Both the position numbers and the translations under genes were made by a program. A stretch of DNA of 6,459 nucleotides from the NCBI GenBank assembly GCA_031969915.1, contig DALYJJ010000233.1:1-6459 (forward strand), written 5' to 3'. This DNA comes from DALYJJ01 sp031969915. Lineage in GTDB: Bacteria; Acidobacteriota; Terriglobia; Bryobacterales; Bryobacteraceae. A model generated the notes under the pieces. It made no database searches. It was not told the DNA's origin and was given only the letters and a program-made list of their open reading frames with translations. Positions 1-6,185 of the stretch are shown piece by piece (position 1 is the first letter of the stretch; the number at the start of each line of letters is the position of its first letter).

Positions 1-1695
1 CGTGATGCTGGCCGGCGCGAGCGCGAGCGCCGCCTCCAACTGGCCGGCCGAACGCACCATCAGGTGAATGCTTGATTCCGTTTCGGTCTGCGCCGGCGGT
101 TGCGGACGTGCCGCCGCGAGGATCCGTGACGGGTCGGCGAGGGCTGGCTTCGGCACCTCGCCGAGGCGGTCGAGCAGCCCCTCCACGGCCTCGCGCCGCA
201 TGGCGTTGAGAAGCGAAGCGGGCGCGAAGGGCTTTCCCGCGGCCTCCAGTGTGAGGGTGCGCAGTTCGAACGCGGTGCTGCCCAGCCGCCCGAACTGCTC
301 GCGGAGAAACGATTCGTCGACGCCGCGGTTCTGGGCGGCGGCCAGGGGCAAGGGCGAAACGACGGTCACTGCCACGCCGCGCGGCCCTGTCCATACGGCG
401 CGAAGCGGCTCGCCTTCCGCCGCCCGAATCGCGACATCCACGGGCTGCCGGCGGGGTTCCATGGCCTGAATCGTCTTGTCGAGTTCCGGATCGTGGGTCC
501 GCCACAACAAGTCTCCCGGACGAACCCGCGAGAAATCCACTTCGCGGTTCCCGAAGCGCACCTCGACGCGCTGCGACCCTTCGGCGGCGACCTCATAGAT
601 ACGCCCGCCCTCCTCCGGCTCTTCCGGGCTCCGCCAGCCGGCGGCGTCGAGCACCACGCCGTCGCCCGGCTTGAGCGGCGCGATCCGGTGGGCGCCGGTG
701 GTCTCCAAGAGCAGCCCGCCCGCCAGCACCTTCACCACGCGGCCCATCAACACGCCGCGATGCCGCGGGGCGCGTCCGTGAACCACGGTCTGGTGATTGG
801 TCCCGGAGAGAAAGTGCGGAGCGAGGCCGCGCGAATAGACCTGCTCCAGGCGCAGATCGCCGGCCTCGGTGACGCTCAGCGGCCGGCCGGCGCAAGCCTC
901 ATCCACCGCTTCGCGGTAGGCGCGAGTGGCGAGCGCGACGTAGTCCGCGTCCTTGTAGCGGCCTTCGATTTTAAGTGCGGAGATGCCCGTTGCCACGATG
1001 CGCGGGACTTCGTGCAGAGCATAGAGGTCGCCGGGCGAGAGCAGGTAGCGCAGATCGGCCAGGGGCTGAACGCGCCCATCCACCACCATGTCGTACGGCA
1101 ACCGGCACGCTTGTGCGCACTGCCCGCGATTGGCGCTGCGACCGCCCCAGGCTTCCGAGGAGAAGCACTGTCCGGAGTAGGCGACGCATAGCGCGCCGTG
1201 CACGAAGATCTCGAGTTCGGTTTCGGTCGCTTCGCGGATCGCCGCCACTTCCGGAAGGGACAATTCGCGCGCCAGCGTCACCCGGCGCGCCCCGGCTCGC
1301 GCCGCCAGGCGGACGCCCTCGGCATCCGTGATGCTCATCTGGGTGCTGGCGTGGATCTCCAGGTCCGGCGCCAGGTCCCGGATCAGCCGCACCATTCCCA
1401 GGTCCTGCACGATCACTGCGTCGGCGCCGGACTCGGCGATCCGGGCCACCGTCCGAACGGCTTCCTCCAGCTCGTGGTCGAAGATCAGCGTGTTGAAGGT
1501 GACGAAGCCCTTCACACCGCGCCGGTGCAGCGTGCGCATGACTTCCGGCAGTTCTTCCAGCGAAAAGCCGACTTTCGCACGAGCCGTAAAATGTTTCAGA
1601 CCGAAATACACCGAGTCCGCGCCGGCGTCGATCGCCGCGTGCAACTGTGGCCAGTATCCGGCCGGACTCATGATCTCGGGCTTTGGGAAACCCAT
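1..1695 (-). CDS. U32-family protein with DUF3656 domain, RlhA-like (3' end outside window)
   Basis: The reverse strand is open from an ATG at 1695 to the window edge (565 codons, no stop), so the C-terminus is missing. The N-terminus has the U32 barrel opening P-E-I-M-S-P-A-G, then AAIDAGADSVYFGL. The U32 signature is at about residues 161-180 (EIFVHGALCVAYSGQCFSS), with Cys170, Cys177, Cys193 and Cys197, a pattern that in characterised relatives binds an Fe-S cluster. A beta-barrel-like stretch follows (HRGVLMGRVVKV, LKPGDGVVLDA). A DUF3656-like region lies at about 385-510 (FLREQFGRLGSTAFEL, LLNAMRREAVEGL). Residues about 542-565 (HLMVRSAGQLEAALA) look like the start of a second barrel, as in long family members. 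E. coli RlhA makes 5-hydroxycytidine in 23S rRNA and other U32 members act in tRNA or ubiquinone hydroxylation, so the older name 'collagenase-like peptidase' is probably misleading. Family assignment is firm; the RNA substrate is inference. An internal Met at 1671 would remove the conserved K-P-E-I opening, so 1695 is preferred. The gene diverges from the kinase operon and need not be related to it functionally. Confidence 0.9.
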   Translation of the reverse strand, partial: MGFPKPEIMSPAGYWPQLHAAIDAGADSVYFGLKHFTARAKVGFSLEELPEVMRTLHRRGVKGFVTFNTLIFDHELEEAVRTVARIAESGADAVIVQDLGMVRLIRDLAPDLEIHASTQMSITDAEGVRLAARAGARRVTLARELSLPEVAAIREATETELEIFVHGALCVAYSGQCFSSEAWGGRSANRGQCAQACRLPYDMVVDGRVQPLADLRYLLSPGDLYALHEVPRIVATGISALKIEGRYKDADYVALATRAYREAVDEACAGRPLSVTEAGDLRLEQVYSRGLAPHFLSGTNHQTVVHGRAPRHRGVLMGRVVKVLAGGLLLETTGAHRIAPLKPGDGVVLDAAGWRSPEEPEEGGRIYEVAAEGSQRVEVRFGNREVDFSRVRPGDLLWRTHDPELDKTIQAMEPRRQPVDVAIRAAEGEPLRAVWTGPRGVAVTVVSPLPLAAAQNRGVDESFLREQFGRLGSTAFELRTLTLEAAGKPFAPASLLNAMRREAVEGLLDRLGEVPKPALADPSRILAAARPQPPAQTETESSIHLMVRSAGQLEAALALAPASIT

Positions 1696-1705
1696 GGCGT
1701 GGGTA

Positions 1706-1711
1706 CCTTCC
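1706..1711 (-). promoter_or_regulatory. Ribosome binding site of the U32 gene
   Basis: On the reverse strand GGAAGG lies 10 nt before the ATG at 1695. It supports that start over the internal Met at 1671. Confidence 0.55.
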
Positions 1712-1752
1712 AGCGTACCGCGAGCGGGACGCCCGGCGAACGAAAGCCCCGC

Positions 1753-1758
1753 TACACT
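1753..1758 (+). promoter_or_regulatory. Candidate -10 element of the FHA-kinase operon
   Basis: TACACT matches TATAAT at four of six positions. It sits directly before two in-frame ATGs (1759 and 1765). Initiation 7 nt after the box would fall on the A of the ATG at 1765, giving a leaderless mRNA. No convincing -35 element is seen at the usual distance (positions around 1730-1736 are CG-rich), so the call is tentative. Confidence 0.35.
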
Positions 1759-1764
1759 ATGTTC

Positions 1765-2637
1765 ATGGCGGATCCCGCTGCCGACCCCGTCCTCACCGGC
1801 GACGATATCATCGCCGAAATCCTGCGCAATGCCGACGCGAGTCTCTTCAAGGTCCGGTACACGACGCTGGTGCCGTCGGTCTTCAACGTTTATCTGAACC
1901 GGCGCGATTACGACCAGATTGCCTCCGTCGCTTCCTTTGTCGCGCGCGAAGCGAAGCAGGCGCTGCGCGAGCGGCTGGATGCGCTGAACGCCGCTTCCAA
2001 GCCGTCGTCCGTTGCGCGGAAACTCGGTTTGGCGGGCCAGGCGGTGGAGTACAAGGTGTTGGGCGGAGAGTTCGCGGTTGAGTTCCACGCCGATTCGGAG
2101 GAGCGCCTGGGCCGGGGCGAGATCGAGATTTACTCGGAGCTCGGTTCGGCCGGGGAGGCAGAAATCGGTTCCGGCGCGATGACCACGTTCATCACCCGGC
2201 GGCCTTCGGAGTCCACCGGGACGGCTGCCGCTGCCGTGACGTCCCGGCCGGCAACTTCCGGGAACCAACCGGGCGCCCTTGCGTATATCCGTTATGACGA
2301 CCGGGACGGAGCGAAGACCTTTCCCGTGACAAAAACGCTGACCGTGATCGGGCGAGGCGGAAAGTCGTTTTGGGTGGATCTGCGATTGGAAGGGCCGAGC
2401 GACGTTTCGCGCGAGCATTGCCGCTTGCGTCACGACCCGGCGTCTGGCCGCTTTTTCCTCAAGGACGTGAGCCAGTACGGGACCACAGTCAACGGGGAGC
2501 GCATTCCGAGCAGCATGGAGCGGCGGGAGGGCGCAGAGCCGGTGGACCGCAATATCGAATCGCCATTGCCACCGCGCGCCCGCGTCGGCCTGGCGGAGGT
2601 TGTGTTCTTCGATTTCGAGGCAGCGGGGACCGAATGA
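1765..2637 (+). CDS. FhaA-like protein: DUF3662-like N-terminal domain plus C-terminal FHA domain
   Basis: A cytoplasmic phosphothreonine reader of 290 residues. Residues about 24-135 (TLVPSVFNVYLNRRDYDQI; then VEYKVLGGEFAVEF) resemble the N-terminal domain of mycobacterial FhaA, which has a similar LAPNEY...L..D/F pattern followed by a beta-rich end. A low-complexity Ala/Thr/Ser linker runs at about 150-170. The FHA domain covers about 175-285, with Gly196-Arg197, Ser215-Arg-Glu-His218 and Asn243-Gly244. These are the residues that in FHA domains contact phosphothreonine and hold the binding loops. The usual S-x-N-G-T is S-Q-Y-G-T here (Tyr238). There is no signal peptide or membrane segment. 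The reading frame is open back to 1198, but that stretch is antisense to the U32 gene. ATG 1765 is chosen because the candidate -10 box would put the transcript start on it; ATG 1759 is equally in frame. Next to PP2C and kinase genes, it probably binds autophosphorylated kinase or a shared substrate. Confidence 0.88.
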   Translation: MADPAADPVLTGDDIIAEILRNADASLFKVRYTTLVPSVFNVYLNRRDYDQIASVASFVAREAKQALRERLDALNAASKPSSVARKLGLAGQAVEYKVLGGEFAVEFHADSEERLGRGEIEIYSELGSAGEAEIGSGAMTTFITRRPSESTGTAAAAVTSRPATSGNQPGALAYIRYDDRDGAKTFPVTKTLTVIGRGGKSFWVDLRLEGPSDVSREHCRLRHDPASGRFFLKDVSQYGTTVNGERIPSSMERREGAEPVDRNIESPLPPRARVGLAEVVFFDFEAAGTE

Positions 2638-2732
2638 CGGAAACGTTGTTCTGGATGCGCATTCCCTTCGCCGTCCTTTTGCTGGCGGTGACCGTCCTGA
2701 TGGCATGGATCGCCTGGCGGCGAACGGAGTAA
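2634..2732 (+). CDS. 32-residue single-pass membrane microprotein
   Basis: The start ATG overlaps the stop of the FHA gene (ATGA), with GGGGA 4 nt upstream. The product begins MTETLFWMRIPF, has a hydrophobic run over residues about 10-28 (PFAVLLLAVTVLMAWIAW) and ends R-R-T-E. The positive end next to the membrane segment suggests N-out/C-in topology. It ends 4 nt before the phosphatase start, and the phosphatase ribosome binding site lies inside its last codons, so translation of the two is linked. I recognise no family. Its place between FHA and phosphatase genes suggests a small membrane anchor or modulator of the complex, or simply a coupling ORF. A real gene is favoured by the overlap, the start context and the coherent membrane segment. 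No function can be assigned. Confidence 0.65.
   Translation: MTETLFWMRIPFAVLLLAVTVLMAWIAWRRTE
2726..2729 (+). promoter_or_regulatory. Ribosome binding site of the PP2C gene
   Basis: GGAG lies 7 nt before the GTG at 2737 and overlaps the last codons of the microprotein gene. It supports the GTG start, which comes just before the conserved phosphatase N-terminus. Confidence 0.6.
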
Positions 2733-2736
2733 CGCC

Positions 2737-4281
2737 GTGCCCGTAGCCCAACAAGGCCGCTCGGCGGCTCTCTCCGATACCGGCCGGCTCCGCCGCAACA
2801 ACGAAGACCGCGTCTACACGGACGCCGATCGCGGCATCTTTCTGGTGGCCGATGGCGTGGGCGGGCATGCGGCCGGCGAAAAAGCGGCGGAGATCGCCGT
2901 GACCATGGTGCGCGCGCGGCTGGAGCGAAAGACGGGTACGCCCGAGGAGCGCCTCCGGGAGGCGATCACGCTGGCCAACAACGAGATCCTGCGCCACGCC
3001 GGAGAGAACGAAAAGCTCGCGGGCATGGCGTGCGTGCTGACGGTCGCGGTGCTGGAAGGCGACCGCGCCTACATCGGCCATGTCGGCGATTCGCGTTGTT
3101 ATCAACTGGAGTCCGGCACGATTCGCAAGGTCACTCACGATCACTCGCCCGTGGGCGAACAGGAAGACGCCGGCACGCTTTCCGAGAGCGACGCGATGAA
3201 GCATCCGCGGCGCAACGAGGTGTACCGGGATCTCGGCTCGGCGCGCCACAGTCCGGACGACCGGGATTTCGTCGAGATCGTCACCGTGCCCCACCGTGCG
3301 AACTCGGCGCTGCTGCTGTGCTCGGATGGATTGAGCGACCAGGTGGTGGCGGACCAGATCCGCGCCATTGTGGAGGCGCATGCCGGCGACCCGCACGCCG
3401 CCGCGGCGGCCCTGGTGGAAGAGGCGAACGAAGCCGGCGGCAAGGACAATGTGTCGGTGGTGCTGCTGGAAGGGCCGGAGTACGCCGCATCGGTCCGGCG
3501 CGCTTTCGCCGGGCGGGGCCGATCGAAGTCCTGGGCGCTCCCTTTCCTGGCGGGCCTGATCGGGGCTCTCCTGCTGCTGGTTCTGTCGCGCCCCCACGTT
3601 CGGATCACTCCGGAGGGACGCGTGTTTGGCTGGGGCCCGGTAAGCGTACCGGCCACCATTCGGGCCGGCGACGGTGAACGCGCGCGCACCATCGCGGACG
3701 CCATGGCGCTGGCGCGGCCCGGCGACCGGGTGGTGGTGGCGCCGGGCCTCTACCGCGAAGGGATCGTCCTGAAGAGCGGTGTGGCCTTGGTGAGTGAGGT
3801 CCGCCGCGGGGCGGCGATTGAAGCGCCGGTTCCGGTGGCCGTGTCGGCGGCCGGCGTTACGGACGCGGAATTCGCGGGTTTCGTCGTTCGGGGCGGCCAG
3901 ACCGGCGTGCTCCTGCGCGACTCCGACGTGGCGGTGACGGATCTCGAAGTCGCGCGCATGAGCGGAGCGGGCATCGCCATCGAGGGCGCATCGCGGGGCG
4001 TGGTGCGCGGCTGCCGCCTCACGGAGAACGCCGGCGTGGGCGTCTCCGTGCACGGAACAGCGAAGACGCAGATCGTGAACAACGCGATTGTGCGCAACGG
4101 CGTGGGCGTGCGCATCGGTCCGCGTGCGGCGCCGGTGCTGGAGGATAATGCGATCGCCAACAACGGCGGCGGGCAGGTGCAGGTTCCGCCCTCCTTCGAC
4201 GGGACGACGCTGCTTCCGAACAACCACATTCCGCCCGCCCCACGAAACGGTCCGCCGGCCGTCAAGGTGGTGGTGCCGTGA
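2737..4281 (+). CDS. PP2C-type Ser/Thr phosphatase with membrane segment and extracytoplasmic beta-helix
   Basis: A 514-residue membrane phosphatase expected to remove phosphate from phospho-Ser/Thr, most likely on the neighbouring kinase and its substrates. The cytoplasmic PP2C domain (about 8-245) has the full metal-binding set: Asn22-Glu-Asp24, Val-Ala-Asp39-Gly40, Val-Gly-Asp118-Ser-Arg, Cys-Ser-Asp197-Gly and Lys-Asp237-Asn238. It should therefore be active with Mn/Mg. A basic stretch (RRAFAGRGRSK, 254-264) precedes one membrane helix at about 266-283. Residues about 309-345 (RTIADAMALARPGDRVVVAP, 317-336) are a typical lead-in to a right-handed beta-helix, and about 385-482 form repeating rungs of 22-23 residues rich in N-G and G-V-G-V. 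The tail (about 490-514) is Pro-rich. PstP and PrpC-type phosphatases share the PP2C-membrane plan but not, as far as I know, this outer domain. The start GTG has GGAG 7 nt upstream. The stop overlaps the kinase start (GTGA). Confidence 0.93.
   Translation: MPVAQQGRSAALSDTGRLRRNNEDRVYTDADRGIFLVADGVGGHAAGEKAAEIAVTMVRARLERKTGTPEERLREAITLANNEILRHAGENEKLAGMACVLTVAVLEGDRAYIGHVGDSRCYQLESGTIRKVTHDHSPVGEQEDAGTLSESDAMKHPRRNEVYRDLGSARHSPDDRDFVEIVTVPHRANSALLLCSDGLSDQVVADQIRAIVEAHAGDPHAAAAALVEEANEAGGKDNVSVVLLEGPEYAASVRRAFAGRGRSKSWALPFLAGLIGALLLLVLSRPHVRITPEGRVFGWGPVSVPATIRAGDGERARTIADAMALARPGDRVVVAPGLYREGIVLKSGVALVSEVRRGAAIEAPVPVAVSAAGVTDAEFAGFVVRGGQTGVLLRDSDVAVTDLEVARMSGAGIAIEGASRGVVRGCRLTENAGVGVSVHGTAKTQIVNNAIVRNGVGVRIGPRAAPVLEDNAIANNGGGQVQVPPSFDGTTLLPNNHIPPAPRNGPPAVKVVVP
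4264..4270 (+). promoter_or_regulatory. Ribosome binding site of the kinase gene
   Basis: AAGGTGG lies 7 nt before the GTG at 4278, inside the last codons of the phosphatase gene. It favours translation coupled to the phosphatase and supports the GTG start. Confidence 0.55.
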
Positions 4282-6185
4282 CGCCGAAGACGTTTGGACG
4301 CTTCGCCATCGTTCGCAAGATCGCGGGCGGCGGCATGGGCCGGGTGTTCGAGGCGGCCGACAACGCGCAGGGGTTGCGCGTCGCGCTCAAGCTGGTGGAT
4401 CACGGATCGGATGCGGACAGCCTGGAGATCCTCGCCGCCGAACGGCACGGCGCAATCCTTCAGAAGCAACTGGGACTGGTGGACCAGCGCGTGGCCGCGG
4501 TGCACGAATTCGGCGATCACGAGGAGGCGTTCTTCATCGTGATGGAGTACGTCGACGGGCAGGATGTCTCCGAGGTGGGGCGCATCGGCGCTCCGTTTGC
4601 GGCCCGCATCGCACAGGATGTGCTGGAAGTGCTGTCGCTCGCGCACGGCTATCGCACGAACATTGAGGGACGCGAATACCATGGCCTGGTGCACGGCGAC
4701 ATCAAGCCGCGGAACATTCGCATCACTACCGTGGGCCAGGTGAAGCTGCTCGATTTCGGCATCGCCAAGGCGCTCTCGCTCACCCGGCGCTTCACCCAAA
4801 ACCAATTCGGCAGTGTTCTGTACTCCTCGCCGGAGCGGCTGCGGACGGGCGAAGTGAACGTCGCGTCGGACCTGTGGTCAGTGGGCGTGGTGCTGTATGA
4901 ACTGGTGGCCGGCCGGCCGTACTTCGACGGAGCGACCGGCGCACAACTGGACCGAGCCGTGCGCGAGTACGACGCGTTGCGGCCGCCGCCGGCGGAGTGC
5001 CCCGAGGCGATGATTGCGATCCTCAACCGTGCCCTCGCACCCCGCGCGGAGAACCGCTACGTCACCGCGCAGGAGTTCGCCGAGGACCTGGCCGCGTTCC
5101 GGGCCGGCGTGGCGCTCCCGTCCGTCGCGCCTGCTCGCGAAGACGAAGCGACTCGCCGCACCGCGCGCCCGGCGGAGGTGGAGGAGTTCGAAGAGACACG
5201 CCGTACGGTCGCGACGCTGGTCCAGGCCGAGGAGGATCAGGAGACGCGGCGCACGCTGCGCAGTCCCTCTCCGCCGGTGGCAACGGCGGCCGCCCCGTCG
5301 CCGGAGCGGCGGGCGGTGAAGCTGCGGTTCGGGCGGGTGTTCCTGGCGGTGACCCTGGCCGCGGCGCTGGCGGCGGCCTATCTTGCGGTGCGTGAGTACT
5401 CCTTGTGGAGCGACGCGCGAGCCTTGGCCCGCGATCTGGAGAGTGAGCGCGTCTCACTCTCCGACGAGGTTTGGCAGCGGTACCGGGCGATAGCGGGCAA
5501 AGCCTGGCTGGGCGTCACCTCATGGCCCGCGCAGGGCGCCTTGCGCGACCGCCTGCTGAGCGCCGCCGACCGCGTGATCCTGGCCTATCGCGGCTCCGAC
5601 ACTCCTTCCGTGGCGCAAGCCGACTGGCAATCTGCGCGCCAGAGCGCGGCGCGCGCGTTGGAACTGTTGCCCGGCGACGACAACATCCGGGGCCGTCTGC
5701 GGCTCATCGACGGGCACCTGGCGCGGATTCGCGGAGGAGCGCGCAAGGAAGCAAACACGCTGGCCGCGGCCCGTGATCTGTTTGAGGAGTCTTCCCGGCT
5801 CATGCCCAAGTCGCCCGATCCCTACCTGGGTCTGTCGCGGCTGTATGTGTACGGGCTGGCCGACGTGGACCGCGCTCAGGAGGCCATTCGGCAGGCGGAG
5901 CAGCGCGGCTTCAAGCCCGGCAAGCGAGAGTCGGCGCAACTTGCCGACGGGTATCGCGACCGCGCCGAGCGGATGTACAAGGAGGCCCAGCGCGCCGTGC
6001 GCCTGGAGGAAGAGGACCGCTACCTGAGCGTGGCCCGCGAAGACTACATCCGCGCCCGCGATCTCTATAGCGCGATCGTGCCCTTTGGCGATGCGGCCGG
6101 CGAACTACGCACGGTCCACGACCGGCTGGACGCCGTGGAACTGCGTCAGAACCGCGTCCGCGACGCACGTAAGGGCGGGCGCTAG
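4278..6185 (+). CDS. Membrane Ser/Thr protein kinase (Hanks type) with TPR-like extracytoplasmic domain
   Basis: A 635-residue PknB/PrkC-type transmembrane kinase. Domains in order: kinase at about 7-275; an acidic/Arg linker with three E-T-R-R-T-like motifs at about 288-328; one membrane helix at about 352-370; an extracytoplasmic alpha-helical region at 372-635 with TPR-like pairs (ARALELLPGD at 458-467; LFEESSRLMPKSPDPYLGL at 501-519). Kinase features: Gly-rich loop A-G-G-G-M-G-R-V (16-23), Val-Ala-Leu-Lys38, a probable helix-C Glu55, His139-Gly-Asp141-x-Lys143-x-x-Asn146, Asp159-Phe-Gly and S-S-P-E186, then Asp198-Leu-Trp-Ser. All catalytic residues are present. It is a 'non-RD' kinase (HGD instead of HRD), the first loop Gly is Ala, and APE reads SPE. 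The GTG start overlaps the phosphatase stop, and the protein begins close to the glycine loop as in PknB. The TPR-like outer domain, rather than PASTA repeats, suggests it senses a protein or envelope component; this is inference. Confidence 0.93.
   Translation: MTPKTFGRFAIVRKIAGGGMGRVFEAADNAQGLRVALKLVDHGSDADSLEILAAERHGAILQKQLGLVDQRVAAVHEFGDHEEAFFIVMEYVDGQDVSEVGRIGAPFAARIAQDVLEVLSLAHGYRTNIEGREYHGLVHGDIKPRNIRITTVGQVKLLDFGIAKALSLTRRFTQNQFGSVLYSSPERLRTGEVNVASDLWSVGVVLYELVAGRPYFDGATGAQLDRAVREYDALRPPPAECPEAMIAILNRALAPRAENRYVTAQEFAEDLAAFRAGVALPSVAPAREDEATRRTARPAEVEEFEETRRTVATLVQAEEDQETRRTLRSPSPPVATAAAPSPERRAVKLRFGRVFLAVTLAAALAAAYLAVREYSLWSDARALARDLESERVSLSDEVWQRYRAIAGKAWLGVTSWPAQGALRDRLLSAADRVILAYRGSDTPSVAQADWQSARQSAARALELLPGDDNIRGRLRLIDGHLARIRGGARKEANTLAAARDLFEESSRLMPKSPDPYLGLSRLYVYGLADVDRAQEAIRQAEQRGFKPGKRESAQLADGYRDRAERMYKEAQRAVRLEEEDRYLSVAREDYIRARDLYSAIVPFGDAAGELRTVHDRLDAVELRQNRVRDARKGGR
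5145..5258 (+). repeat. Three spaced E-x-T-R-R-T motifs in the kinase juxtamembrane linker
   Basis: The encoded linker contains EATRRTA (290-296), EETRRTV (305-311) and QETRRTL (321-327). The first threonines are 292, 307 and 323, giving a period of 15-16 residues. Acidic residues precede each copy. The DNA of the copies uses different synonymous codons (act cgc cgc, aca cgc cgt, acg cgg cgc), so the repeat is kept at the protein level. They may be autophosphorylation sites read by an FHA domain. Confidence 0.8.

Larger units (their letters stand above)
1696..1764. promoter_or_regulatory. Divergent intergenic promoter region
   Basis: This is the only real gap in the window and separates two divergent transcription units, so promoters for both should lie here or just inside the flanking genes. 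For the minus-strand gene a weak pair can be drawn: TTCGCC at 1735-1740 and TACGCT at 1712-1717, 17 nt apart, each matching the sigma-70 consensus at only about half the positions. No operator-like inverted repeat or terminator is obvious. Confidence 0.4.

Noticed and set aside
493..1191. Plus-strand open frame of 232 codons
   Set aside because: It is the complement of the U32 DUF3656 and signature region. High GC keeps the opposite strand open, and the product has no recognisable features.
1669..1671. Internal ATG as start of the U32 gene
   Set aside because: It would drop the conserved P-E-I opening. The ATG at 1695 has GGAAGG at proper spacing.
1198..1758. Upstream in-frame extension of the FHA gene by 187 codons
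   Set aside because: It lies antisense to the well-conserved U32 coding sequence. The protein it would encode is Arg/His/Gln-rich with no domain, while homology-like sequence begins only after 1765.
2638..2736. Terminator or promoter between the FHA and phosphatase genes
   Set aside because: No hairpin followed by a T-run is seen. The interval is filled by the microprotein gene with overlapping or near-abutting ends.
4085..4190. N-G/G-V-G-V repetition as a DNA repeat or recombination hotspot
   Set aside because: The repetition is at protein level, in beta-helix rungs. The DNA is not a close tandem repeat.
3750..4805. Minus-strand open frame of 351 codons across the phosphatase-kinase junction
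   Set aside because: It crosses two firmly identified genes on the other strand and has no recognisable domain. Long antisense frames are expected at this GC content.
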